DNA from: Streptomyces sp. LX-29
GTDB taxonomy: Bacteria > Actinomycetota > Actinomycetes > Streptomycetales > Streptomycetaceae
Assembly: GCF_029541745.1 (NCBI RefSeq)
Contig: NZ_CP089746.1
Location: forward strand, 3,224,001 to 3,288,000
Direction: 5' to 3'
Length of the DNA: 64,000 bases
Part shown: piece by piece, positions 49,561 to 58,666 of the stretch
Layout: each line of letters begins with the position of its first letter
Position numbering within the stretch: the first letter of the stretch is position 1
Translations under genes and position numbers: made by a program
Notes under the pieces: model-generated
What the model saw: only the letters and a program-made list of their open reading frames with translations
Told to the model about the DNA's origin: nothing
Database searches by the model: none

Positions 49561-50211
49561 TCAGCGGCGGCGGTGCACCAGTCGCCCGGCGAGGACGGTG
49601 GCCACGCAGGTCGCCGCGCCCCGCTCGACCAGGGTGGGTTCGTCGGGCACGTCGAAGACCGCGAGATCGGCGCGGCCGCCCGTGATCAGCGGGCCGGCCG
49701 CCGTGCCGGCCAGGTCGTGGCCGGCGTGGAAGGGGTCGAGGTCCGGCTCGCCGGGTGCGTCGCCCGGGGCGCCGAGCGGCGGGACGACGACCAGCCCCGA
49801 GCGGGCCACCGCCACGTTCACCACCGGGTCGGAGAAGTTGCCGACCACCGTCGTGGTGCCGTGCCGGAGCAGTTGCTGCACCCCGCGTCGCACACTCCCC
49901 GCCCAGCGCGTCGCGTCCATGTCCAGATCGCTCAGGGCCGCCCCCGTCAACGGCCGCTCGCCCAGGAGGTGGAACTCGCGCGGGTCCGGGTAGTAGCACC
50001 GCTCCAGCAGCCACTTGCCGTGCCACTGGCGCAGCCCGGGGGTGAGCAGACCAGGCCAGCGCCGCGCCCGGGCGCCGGGGTACGCGGCGGCGACCCGCTC
50101 GTACGGGCCGAAGTCGGCGATCCGACCGTCGTCGACCGCCACCGCGCCGCCGGGCACCGGGTCGGCCCCGGCGCCGGGCAGCAGCAGGTCGGCGGCGTGG
50201 AGGGTGAGCAT
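49561..50211 (-). CDS. short imidazolonepropionase-like protein lacking the metal site
   Basis: 216 residues resembling the two ends of an amidohydrolase: an N-terminal composite-domain half (MLTLHAADLLLPGAG to GLLTPGLRQWHGK) and a C-terminal half (LITGGRADLAVFDVPDEPTL). The family's first metal motif HxH reads HGK here, and most of the barrel with the other His and Asp ligands is missing, so it is unlikely to be a standard hydrolase. The ATG at 50211 lies 25 bp after mqnC with no clear ribosome site. Its place beside mqnC suggests a link to menaquinone synthesis, but that is inference. Confidence 0.75.
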   Translation of the reverse strand: MLTLHAADLLLPGAGADPVPGGAVAVDDGRIADFGPYERVAAAYPGARARRWPGLLTPGLRQWHGKWLLERCYYPDPREFHLLGERPLTGAALSDLDMDATRWAGSVRRGVQQLLRHGTTTVVGNFSDPVVNVAVARSGLVVVPPLGAPGDAPGEPDLDPFHAGHDLAGTAAGPLITGGRADLAVFDVPDEPTLVERGAATCVATVLAGRLVHRRR

Positions 50212-50236
50212 CTCGGCGGCGCGGGCGGCGGCGGTC

Positions 50237-51436
50237 TCAGTTGGTGCCGACGAGCTTGAGCTCGGGGTGGGCGGTGCCGCCCTCGATCGCGGTGGAGGAC
50301 AGGTGCGAGACCACGCGGTCGTCGACCGGGTCGTCGGCCGGGTTCTCGTGCACCACCAGGTGCTCGTAGGTGGTGGCGCGCTGCGCGGGGACCCGTCCGG
50401 CCTTGCGGATGAGGTCGATGAGCTCCATCCGGTTGGAGCGGTGCTTGGCGCCCGCCGAGGAGACCACGTTCTCCTCCAGCATCACCGAGCCCAGGTCGTC
50501 CGCGCCGTAGTGCAGCGAGAGCTGACCGGCCTCCTTGCCGACGGTCAGCCAGGAGCCCTGGATGTGGGCGATGTTGTCGAGGAAGAGCCGCGCGATGGCG
50601 ATCATCCGCAGGTACTCGAAGATCGTGGCCTGCGTCCGGCCCTTCAGGTGGTTGTTCTCGGGCTGGTAGGTGTACGGGATGAAGGCGCGGAAGCCGCCGG
50701 TGCGGTCCTGCACGTCGCGGATCATCCGGATGTGCTCGATCCGCTCCGCGTTGGTCTCGCCGGTGCCCATCAGCATGGTGGAGGTGGACTCCACGCCCAG
50801 CCGGTGCGCCGTCTCCATGATCTCCAGCCAGCGCTCGCCGGACTCCTTGAGCGGCGCGATCGCCTTGCGCGGCCGCTCCGGCAGCAGTTCGGCGCCGGCG
50901 CCGGCGAAGGAGTCCAGGCCGGCGGCGTGGATGCGCTGGACGGCCTCCTCGACGGACACACCGGAGATGCGGGCCATGTGCTCGACCTCGGACGCCCCCA
51001 GCGAGTGGATGACCAGCTGCGGGAACTCCTTCTTGATGGCCGAGAAGTGCTTCTCGTAGTACTCGACGCCGAAGTCCGGGTGGTGGCCGCCCTGGAACAT
51101 GATCTGCGTGCCGCCGAGCTCCACGGTCTCCGCGCAGCGCCGCAGGATGTCGTCGAGGTCGCGGGTCCAACCCTTGTCGGTGGCCTTCGGCGGCGCGTAG
51201 AACGCGCAGAACTTGCAGGCCGTCACGCAGACGTTGGTGTAGTTGATGTTCCGTTCGATGATGTACGTCGCGATGTGCTCGGTGCCCGCGTACCGCCGGC
51301 GACGGGCGGCGTCGGCTGCCGCGCCCAGCGCGTGCAGCGGTGCGGACCGGTACAGGTCGAGCGCCTCCTGCGGGGTGATCCGACCACCGGCGGCGGCGCG
51401 GTCGAGCACGGACTGGAGGTCGGCGTTCTCGGTCAC
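50237..51436 (-). CDS. mqnC: cyclic dehypoxanthinyl futalosine synthase
   Basis: 399-residue radical-SAM enzyme of the futalosine menaquinone route, forming the cyclic product from dehypoxanthinyl futalosine. The cluster motif is CVTACKFCAF (CxxxCxxC), with the upstream NINYTNVC. Other family parts are FQGGHHPDFG, STSTMLMGTGETNAERI and YQPENNHLKG. The start is a GTG at 51436 after GAAAGGGA. It confirms that this organism uses the futalosine pathway instead of the classical Men route. Confidence 0.96.
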   Translation of the reverse strand: MTENADLQSVLDRAAAGGRITPQEALDLYRSAPLHALGAAADAARRRRYAGTEHIATYIIERNINYTNVCVTACKFCAFYAPPKATDKGWTRDLDDILRRCAETVELGGTQIMFQGGHHPDFGVEYYEKHFSAIKKEFPQLVIHSLGASEVEHMARISGVSVEEAVQRIHAAGLDSFAGAGAELLPERPRKAIAPLKESGERWLEIMETAHRLGVESTSTMLMGTGETNAERIEHIRMIRDVQDRTGGFRAFIPYTYQPENNHLKGRTQATIFEYLRMIAIARLFLDNIAHIQGSWLTVGKEAGQLSLHYGADDLGSVMLEENVVSSAGAKHRSNRMELIDLIRKAGRVPAQRATTYEHLVVHENPADDPVDDRVVSHLSSTAIEGGTAHPELKLVGTN

Positions 51437-51456
51437 CGTGGTGTCCCTTTCGGAGG

Positions 51457-51475
51457 GTTTACAGGGCTTGCAAAC
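51457..51475. promoter_or_regulatory. imperfect inverted repeat upstream of mqnC
   Basis: GTTTAC (51457-51462), AGGGCTT, GCAAAC (51470-51475); arms match at five of six positions. It lies about 20-40 bp before the mqnC start. Could be an operator; not proven. Confidence 0.3.
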
Positions 51476-51524
51476 GGACTGATCCAGCCTACGCCCAGCA
51501 CCGCGGGCAGCCCGCGCGGGGCCG

Positions 51525-53384
51525 TCAGTCCAGCCTGCGGAGCGTGCCGCTCGGGTTGCCTCCCTGCTCGTCCTGGACCGTGTAGCGGATCGAGCCGTCG
51601 CTCCTGAGCGCGAACCGCTCCTCGGCGGAGCCGAGGCTGCAGTTCTCCTCCCGGTCCTCCGGTTTCACCCGCGAGTCCAGGACCAACTCCTTGGCCGTCG
51701 CCGACACCAGCTTCCACTTGCTGTGGCACACGAAGAGGGTGACGTCCTGCCGCCCGCTGGCGACCTGGGTCCCGGTCCGGCCCTGCCGGATGGTGATGGT
51801 CAGCTCGCCGGCCGGCAGGCCGGAGTCCGCGGTCAGCGACCCCCGCCAGGTGCCCAGGAACGCCTTGGGCACCGCGCCGGGCCCGCCGGGCGAGGGGGTG
51901 CCGGACGGCTGCGCGCTCGGCTCGGGCCGCGGGGACGCCCCGGTCTCGGATCCGCCGCCGGGGCGGGAATCCGGCGACGCCGGGCGGGCGCTCCCCTTGT
52001 CCGCGGAGTGGTCCCTGTCGCCGCCCGGGCCGTCCGGCAGTCCGTTCACCGCGAAGACGGCGGCGGCCAGCGCGCCCGCGACCGAGAGCACCAGGGTGCA
52101 GCTGAGCGCCTTCGGACGGCGCCGGCCGCCGACGGAGGCGGTGAGGGACAGCCGGCGTCCGGCGGGCGCCGGGGCGCCCTCGGGAGTGGACGCGGCGCCC
52201 GCCGGGTCCGGGTCCGAGGCCGCCGGTCCGGACGGTCCGCCCGGTCGCGGCGGCGCCCCCGGCGGGGCGGGGACGCCGTCGTACGAGGCGCCGGGCCCCC
52301 TCCCGTGCGCGGGGTCGGGGGCCCTCCCGTGCCCGGGACCCTTCTCGTACGAGGGGTCCGGCGGGCCGAAGGCGCCCAGGGCCGGCCCGGGCCCGGCGTC
52401 CCGGACGGGCGCGGGACCGGGACCGGGAGTGGCGGGGGCCGGCGCGGGACCGGGGCCGGGAGTGGCGGCGGGGGCCGGCGCGGCCGCCTCCAGGTTGAGG
52501 AGTTCCACGGCCTGCCTGCTGACCCGCTCGACCAGCGGGGCCGGCAGCCAGCCCGGCCCGACCAGCCCGGCGGCGCCCCGGTCCGGGGCCAGCCGGTGGA
52601 GGATCCGCTCGGGGGTGGGGCGGGCGGACGGGGCCTTGGCGAGGCAGGCGGCGACGAGGTCCCGCAGCTCTCCGGTGAGGCGCGGGTCGAGGACCGCCTC
52701 CTCGTGCACCACCTTGTAGAGCAGCGCGGCCGAGCTGTCGCCGGGGAAGGGCCCCTCCCCGGTCGCCGCGTACGCCAGCACCGCGCCCAGCGAGAAGACG
52801 TCGGCCGCGCCCGCGACCTCCTTGCCCAGGATCTGTTCGGGCGCCATGTAGCCGGGCGAGCCGATCGAGGCACCGGTGGAGGTGAGGGAGACCGTGCCGT
52901 CGACGGCGCGGGCGATGCCGAAGTCGATCAAGCGCGGGCCGTCGAGGGTGAGCAGCACGTTGGAGGGCTTCACATCGCGGTGCACCAGGCCCAGGGCGTG
53001 CACCGCGGCCAGGGCCTCGGCGAGGCCGGCGGCCAGGGCCCGCACGGACGCCTCGGGCAGCGGCCCGGAGTCGGCGACGGCCTGGGTGAGGGTGGGCCCC
53101 GCGACATAGCCGGTGGCCACCCACGGCACCCGGGCCTCCGGGTCGGCGTCCAGGACCGGTGCGGTCCAGGCGCCGCCGACCCGGCGGGCCGCGGCGACCT
53201 CGCGACGGAACCGGGCCCGGAACTCCTCGTCCAGGGCGAAGTGCGGGTGCACGATCTTCACCGCGACGGTACGTCCGCCGGCGCTGCGCCCCAGATAGAC
53301 CCGGCCCATGCCGCCCGCGCCGAGCCGGCCCAGGAGCCGATACGCCCCGACGGCCTGCGGGTCTTCCTCGCCCAGCGGATGCAT
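51525..53384 (-). CDS. receptor-type serine/threonine protein kinase
   Basis: 619 residues. Kinase domain (about 10-275): GRLGAGGMGRVYLGR, VAVKIV, HRDVKPSN, IDFGIARA, MAPEQ. A long Pro/Ala/Gly-rich juxtamembrane linker (about 300-425) follows, then one membrane helix ALSCTLVLSVAGALAAAVFAV (about 440). The outer domain of about 130 residues (FLGTWRGSLTADSGL, LTITIRQGRTG) carries a Cys pair (LFVCHSK, EENCSLG) and a lipocalin-like beta pattern. It lies between mqnC and mqnA on the same strand and may sense an envelope signal. The ATG at 53384 has support from its position just before the kinase fold. Confidence 0.93.
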   Translation of the reverse strand: MHPLGEEDPQAVGAYRLLGRLGAGGMGRVYLGRSAGGRTVAVKIVHPHFALDEEFRARFRREVAAARRVGGAWTAPVLDADPEARVPWVATGYVAGPTLTQAVADSGPLPEASVRALAAGLAEALAAVHALGLVHRDVKPSNVLLTLDGPRLIDFGIARAVDGTVSLTSTGASIGSPGYMAPEQILGKEVAGAADVFSLGAVLAYAATGEGPFPGDSSAALLYKVVHEEAVLDPRLTGELRDLVAACLAKAPSARPTPERILHRLAPDRGAAGLVGPGWLPAPLVERVSRQAVELLNLEAAAPAPAATPGPGPAPAPATPGPGPAPVRDAGPGPALGAFGPPDPSYEKGPGHGRAPDPAHGRGPGASYDGVPAPPGAPPRPGGPSGPAASDPDPAGAASTPEGAPAPAGRRLSLTASVGGRRRPKALSCTLVLSVAGALAAAVFAVNGLPDGPGGDRDHSADKGSARPASPDSRPGGGSETGASPRPEPSAQPSGTPSPGGPGAVPKAFLGTWRGSLTADSGLPAGELTITIRQGRTGTQVASGRQDVTLFVCHSKWKLVSATAKELVLDSRVKPEDREENCSLGSAEERFALRSDGSIRYTVQDEQGGNPSGTLRRLD

Positions 53385-53491
53385 CGCGTGGCCTCCCCCC
53401 TGAGTACGCCGATCCAGCTTAGGCGGGGCCGGCCGCCCAGGGGGCGGTTGGGGCGCGTCGGGGTGCCGGGGGTGGTGTCGGGGCGCGCCGC

Positions 53492-54394
<903 letters not shown>

Positions 54395-54542
54395 CTAGCC
54401 CCGGCCCTGCGGGCGACCGTGCGCAGGGTGCGCTCCGGGCGCGTCATCAGCCACGCGACCTGCGAACATTCCCCAGAGCGACGGAGTGGAAACTCACCCT
54501 TCGCGTGACCTTTCGCTCTTTCCCCGCGAGAACAGCACGTGC

Positions 54543-54548
54543 TAGGCT
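54543..54548 (+). promoter_or_regulatory. candidate -10 box of the cold-shock gene
   Basis: TAGGCT; transcription would start near 54555, giving a leader of about 130 nt that includes the hairpin at 54588-54613. The -35 element is unclear. Confidence 0.35.
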
Positions 54549-54587
54549 CGCCACCAAGTTGCAGTTTGGTTTCCCTTGCAGTACAGA

Positions 54588-54613
54588 GCCTGCGGAGCAT
54601 GTAACCCGCAGGC
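54588..54613 (+). promoter_or_regulatory. terminator-like hairpin in the cold-shock mRNA leader
   Basis: GCCTGCGG / CCGCAGGC (8 bp) around a 10-nt loop, followed at once by TTTTGTAGTTTT. This is the form of an intrinsic terminator, 70 nt before the start codon, so it may be an attenuator or temperature-responsive structure. Confidence 0.55.
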
Positions 54614-54684
54614 TTTTGTAGTTTTCAGACTTCTTGCACTTGCAGGTTCTGGAGCAGGGCAACCCTTTGGCCCAAGGAGGGCTT

Positions 54685-54891
54685 ATGGCTACCGGAACCG
54701 TCAAGTGGTTCAACGCCGAGAAGGGCTTCGGCTTCATCGCCCAGGACGGCGGCGGCCCCGATGTCTTCGTCCACTACTCCGCGATCAACGCGTCTGGTTT
54801 CCGCTCGCTTGAGGAGAACCAGACCGTGACCTTCGACGTCACCCAGGGCCCGAAGGGCCCGCAGGCGGAGAACGTCACCCCCGCGGTCTGA
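54685..54891 (+). CDS. cold-shock protein (CspA family)
   Basis: 68 residues, one cold-shock domain binding single-stranded RNA and DNA. RNP1 is KGFGFIA and RNP2 is VFVHYSA, with [15 protein letters not shown] at the start, as in other small actinobacterial Csp proteins. The ATG at 54685 follows AAGGAGG with ideal spacing. The mRNA has a structured leader, and two UUCG-loop hairpins follow the stop. Confidence 0.96.
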   Translation: MATGTVKWFNAEKGFGFIAQDGGGPDVFVHYSAINASGFRSLEENQTVTFDVTQGPKGPQAENVTPAV

Positions 54892-55378
54892 GTATGCGGG
54901 TCCGGCCGTGCTTCGGCACGGTCGCCGATCAGCACCCAAGGAGCCCTGCCCTTCCGCTTCGGCGGAGGGGCGGGGCTCCTGCCCTTTCCGCTCACGCCCG
55001 CCGCCCGCCACGCGGGCTCCAGCCGGCGCACATGACCGAGGTCGGCCTCCTCCCGCTGGGAGCCGCGGGCAGGGCGGCGCCCGCCCCCTCCCGGCGCCCC
55101 CGCGGCACCGCACACCCTCGGCGGCACCAGGCGCCCCCTCGGACCGCCGCGCTCCCACGCGCCGTGCTCCCGTGCGCCGTGCTCCCGCGCGCCGCGCCCC
55201 CTTCGCGCCTCGCGCTCCTTGGACCGCTCCCGGTCCCCCAGAGCCCCGTCTCCTAACGGGCCGGGAGCGGTGGTCAGGAGCGCCGCCCTCGCCCGGGCCC
55301 GCCCCGGCCCGCCACCGCCGGCCGGGAGGGGCCAGGACGGGGCAGGCCGGTCCGGGTCGGGTCAGGCGGTCCGGACCG
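54892..55378. other. intergenic region between the convergent cold-shock and His-rich genes
   Basis: 487 bp. Holds the two UUCG hairpins, a further 11-bp inverted repeat (ACCGCTCCCGG at 55223-55233 and CCGGGAGCGGT at 55261-55271) and a 12-bp palindrome CGGTCCGGACCG at 55367-55378 just before the His-rich stop. The middle is repetitive, C-rich and shows no gene. Confidence 0.6.
54904..54980 (+). terminator. tandem UUCG-loop terminators after the cold-shock gene
   Basis: First hairpin 54904-54923, stem CCGTGC/GCACGG extended by G-C and G-U pairs, loop TTCG. Second 54939-54980: 19-bp stem with two G-U pairs (AGGAGCCC...CTTCCGC and its partner), loop TTCG, followed by GCCCTTT. The second is the strongest terminator in the window. 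Confidence 0.85.
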
Positions 55379-55678
55379 TCAGTGGTCGTCCCAGTGGCCG
55401 CCGTGGGCGGCGTGGCGGTGCCCGTTGTGGACGTAGTCGACGTGGTCGCCGTGCTGGATCTGCTGGTGCCCACAGGTGGGCCCGTGCTGGTGCTCGTGGG
55501 CGCCGTGCTGGATGTGCTCGGTGCGCTCGCACTCGTCCCAGTGGCCGTCATGGGCCCGGTGCACATGGCCGTCGTGGGCGTAGTCGAGGTGGTCGTCGTG
55601 GGCGATCTGCGGATGTCCGCAGTCCGGCCCGTGCTGATGCGTGTGCTCCGGGTGCTCCTTGTGTGCCACAGCCGTCAT
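55379..55678 (-). CDS. His-rich two-repeat protein, possible metal binder
   Basis: 99 residues, about a quarter of them His. Two copies of a 38-residue unit: HQHGPDCGHPQIAHDDHLDY followed by AHDGHVHRAHDGHWD, and HQHGPTCGHQQIQHGDHVDY followed by VHNGHRHAAHGGHWD. Each has one Cys in GPxCGH. No signal peptide is seen, so it probably acts in the cytoplasm, perhaps as a zinc, nickel or copper store. The ATG at 55678 follows CAGGAG. Unrelated in plan to the secreted His/Asp protein at 25219. No Zur box was found upstream. Confidence 0.83.
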   Translation of the reverse strand: MTAVAHKEHPEHTHQHGPDCGHPQIAHDDHLDYAHDGHVHRAHDGHWDECERTEHIQHGAHEHQHGPTCGHQQIQHGDHVDYVHNGHRHAAHGGHWDDH

Positions 55679-55738
55679 GTCATAACTCCTGGTAGCTGAC
55701 ACCTTTTGCCCCGGTAATCGACTATACGCTCGCCTCCC

Positions 55739-57640
55739 TCATCGCTCTCCGTCGTAGAGCCGTTCGATGTCGTCGGCGAAGTCGCGTGCGATGGCCGCGC
55801 GCTTCAGCTTCAGCGAGGGCGTGAGATGCCCCGACAGGTCCGTCCACTCCCCCGGCAGCACCCGGAAGCGGCGGATCGACTCCGCGCGGGAGACGGTCGT
55901 GTTGGCCTCCTCGACGGCGCGCCCCACCTCGGCGAGCAGCTCCTCGTCCGCGGCCAGCCGCCGCGGCGACAGCCCCTCCTTCCCCTGCATCCGCCGCCAG
56001 TGCGCGAGGCCGTCCGGATCCAGCGTGATCAGCGCCGCGACATACGGGCGATCGTCGCCGAGAACCATGCACTGGCCGATCAGCGGGTGCGCCCGCAGCC
56101 GGTCCTCCAGCGGGGCCGGAGCCACGTTCTTACCGGTCGCCGTGACGATCAACTCCTTCTTCCGGCCGGTGATCGTGAGATAGCCGTCCTCGTCCAGCGC
56201 GCCGATGTCACCGGAGGCGAACCAACGCTCGGCGGGGGCGCCGGGCACCGCGCCGCGCCCCGCGTCCCAGTAGCCGGTGAAGACCTGGCCGCCGCGCAGC
56301 AGCACCTCCCCGTCCTCGGCGATCCGCACCGCGCTCCCCGGCAGCGGCCAGCCCACCGTGCCCAGCCGGGGACGGAGCGGCGGCATCAGCGTCACGGCCG
56401 CCGTGGTCTCCGTCAGGCCGTACCCCTCGAAGACCTGGATGCCCGCGCCCGCGTAGAAGGCGGCGAGACGCCGGCCGAGCGGGGAGCCGCCGCAGATGAC
56501 ATGGCGCACCCTCCCGCCCAGCGCGGCCCTGATCCGGCGGTAGACCAGCGGTTCGTAGAGCGCGCGGGCGAGGCGCAGGCCCAGCCCCGGACCCCGCGCG
56601 GACTCCGCGCCCTCCGCGTACCGCATGGCGACGCGCGCGGCGCGGTCGAAGGAGGCGGCGCGACCCATCCGCTCCGCGGTGGCGCGCCCGGTGTTGTAGA
56701 TCTTCTCCAGGACGTAGGGGATGGCGAGCAGGAACGTCGGCTGGAAGCCGGCCAGATCGGGCAGCAGGTCCTCGCTGCGGATGCTCGGGGCGTGGCCGAG
56801 CCGGACCCTGGCCCGCAGACAGCCGACGGCGACCATCCGCCCGAAGACGTGGGACAACGGCAGGAACAGCAGGGTGGCGGCCGGCTCCTTGCTGTCCGAC
56901 CGGAACACCGGGTGGAGCAGCTCGATGGAGTTGTCCACCTCCGCGAAGAAGTTGGCGTGGGTGAGCACGCAGCCCTTGGGGCGGCCGGTGGTGCCGGAGG
57001 TGTAGATGAGCGTGGCGATGTCGTGCGGGCCGCGCTCCGCCCGACGCCGGGTCACGGCCTCGTCGGGCACCTCCCGTCCCGCGGCCGCGAGTTGGCCGAT
57101 GGCCCCGGTGTCCAGCTGCCACAGTTGGGCCAGCCGCGGCAGGCCGTCGCGCACCGCGGTGACCAGCCGGGCCTGCTCGACGTCCTCCACCGCACAGGCG
57201 GCGGCGCCGGAGTCCTGCAGGATCCACCGCGTCTGGAGCGCGGACGAGGTCGGGTACACCGGGACGGTGACCAGGCCCGCCGCCCAGGCGGCGAAGTCCA
57301 GCAGGGTCCATTCGTAGCTGGTGCGGGCCATGATGGCGAGCCGGTCGCCGGGGCGCAGGCCGTGCGCGATCAGCCCCTTGGCGGTGGCGAGCACCTCGGC
57401 GGCGAAGGTCGCCGAGGTGACGTCGCGCCACCGTCCGTCCGGCTGCTTGCGGCTGAGGACCGCCTCGTCGGGTGCCTCGGCGGCGTTGTCGAAGGGGATC
57501 TCCGCCAGGCTGCCGTGCGTCACGGCGGGGGCGAGCGCGGGGACGGCGGCCTGCTGGACCACCCCGGCGACGATGTGCACCCGTGGTGGGACGAGGGTGG
57601 GGGTGGGGACTGGTGCGGTCGGTGCTGACTGCTGTGGCAT
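55739..57640 (-). CDS. long-chain fatty acid-CoA ligase (AMP-binding)
   Basis: 633-residue adenylate-forming enzyme activating fatty acids with ATP and CoA. P-loop motif LIYTSGTTGRPKG, then the late motifs FEGYGLTETTAAVTL, WFASGDIGALDEDGY and GRKKELIVTATGKNVAP. The end resembles FAA1/ACSL-type (LTPSLKLKRAAIARDF). The ATG at 57640 follows CAGGAG. It lies 60 bp upstream of the His-rich gene on the same strand, though a functional link is not evident. Confidence 0.93.
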   Translation of the reverse strand: MPQQSAPTAPVPTPTLVPPRVHIVAGVVQQAAVPALAPAVTHGSLAEIPFDNAAEAPDEAVLSRKQPDGRWRDVTSATFAAEVLATAKGLIAHGLRPGDRLAIMARTSYEWTLLDFAAWAAGLVTVPVYPTSSALQTRWILQDSGAAACAVEDVEQARLVTAVRDGLPRLAQLWQLDTGAIGQLAAAGREVPDEAVTRRRAERGPHDIATLIYTSGTTGRPKGCVLTHANFFAEVDNSIELLHPVFRSDSKEPAATLLFLPLSHVFGRMVAVGCLRARVRLGHAPSIRSEDLLPDLAGFQPTFLLAIPYVLEKIYNTGRATAERMGRAASFDRAARVAMRYAEGAESARGPGLGLRLARALYEPLVYRRIRAALGGRVRHVICGGSPLGRRLAAFYAGAGIQVFEGYGLTETTAAVTLMPPLRPRLGTVGWPLPGSAVRIAEDGEVLLRGGQVFTGYWDAGRGAVPGAPAERWFASGDIGALDEDGYLTITGRKKELIVTATGKNVAPAPLEDRLRAHPLIGQCMVLGDDRPYVAALITLDPDGLAHWRRMQGKEGLSPRRLAADEELLAEVGRAVEEANTTVSRAESIRRFRVLPGEWTDLSGHLTPSLKLKRAAIARDFADDIERLYDGER

Positions 57641-57836
57641 GGCAACTCCTGACCCGTCAGTAACTTCACGCAAACGTAGGGCTGGCCCGAGCGGTGCGGG
57701 AACCCTTGTGACACGGGGAGTTGCGGCGAGAGCCGGGGGGTGGAGTCGCGGGGTGGGTCGACGGACAGAGGAGCGGGGCGGCGGGCCGACGCGTCAGCGG
57801 GGCGACGGGCCGACGCGTGGAGAGGAGCCGGTGGGT

Positions 57837-57869
57837 TCGGGTGAGGCGGCCCCCACCGGCCTCACCCGA
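57837..57869 (-). terminator. 11-bp hairpin after the secreted protein gene
   Basis: Arms TCGGGTGAGGC / GCCTCACCCGA with an 11-nt loop, 35 bp past the stop at 57904 on the minus strand. Confidence 0.6.
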
Positions 57870-57903
57870 TCGGCCGAGTCCACGGCCCCCACCGGCGCCC
57901 GGC

Positions 57904-58422
57904 TTACTTGATCGGCGCGATGGCGATGATCTTCGTGGCGTCGTGCGCGGCGAGGATGTCCAGCTCGGTGACGCTTCCATCGGCCCAGGCCAGCTTGACC
58001 AGCGCCGAGTAGTTATTGCCGTTCCCGTTGTCCGTGACGGACCACGTGGTCGGCACGTTCCGCGCGCGGAGCACGCCGTCCGCGCCGTTCTTCTTCTCCC
58101 AGGCGGCGAGCTCCTTCTGGAGGCCGGCGCTCAGATAGTGCGTGCGCAGCGCGGAGGCCAGCGCGGCGCCGCCCTTGTCGTTGCGCGCGTCGATGTACGC
58201 CCCGAAGAAGTCACTCACTCGGGTGAGCGGGGAGGACGGGCTGCCGGAGACCGTCTCCGGGAACGCCTGCTGCGTCTTCACCGCGACCGCCCGCGACCCG
58301 GCGGTGCTCTGGTGTCCGTCGCCGGAGGCCAGCGCCGGCACGGCGGCGACGGTCAGCGACAGCAGGGCGGCGGCCGCGCCCCCGGCCAGCAGGGTCTTCC
58401 GCGCGATACGCCTCGTGCTCAT
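57904..58422 (-). CDS. secreted protein of unknown function
   Basis: 172 residues: signal peptide RRIARKTLLAGGAAAALLSL to ALASG, then a mature domain of about 125 residues (VSDFFGAYIDARNDKGGAAL, LRTHYLSAGLQKELAAWEKK, ARNVPTTWSVTDNGNGNNYS). No Cys, no repeats. The shape is that of a small NTF2-like or steroid-isomerase-like fold, but this is only an impression. The ATG at 58422 follows GAGGAAGG. Divergent from the metalloprotease. Confidence 0.82.
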   Translation of the reverse strand: MSTRRIARKTLLAGGAAAALLSLTVAAVPALASGDGHQSTAGSRAVAVKTQQAFPETVSGSPSSPLTRVSDFFGAYIDARNDKGGAALASALRTHYLSAGLQKELAAWEKKNGADGVLRARNVPTTWSVTDNGNGNNYSALVKLAWADGSVTELDILAAHDATKIIAIAPIK

Positions 58423-58666
58423 CTCGATGCCTTCCTCTCCCCCGCTCCCCCGGCCCCGAACATGCGCCCCATCGACACAGCCCGTAACTTGAGGCTCACG
58501 GATCCGTGACGCTGCCGACCCCGGCAGCACTCTGTCTCTCACTGTGTTCACGCCCCGCGGCCCAGGAACGTTACCGACGGCTTGCGGTAGATCTCCGCCC
58601 GCCCGTAGCCGGGCCCGGACAGGTCTCCGCCGGCCCTCCGCGCAGGCGTAGAAGGGATGTCCGCAC

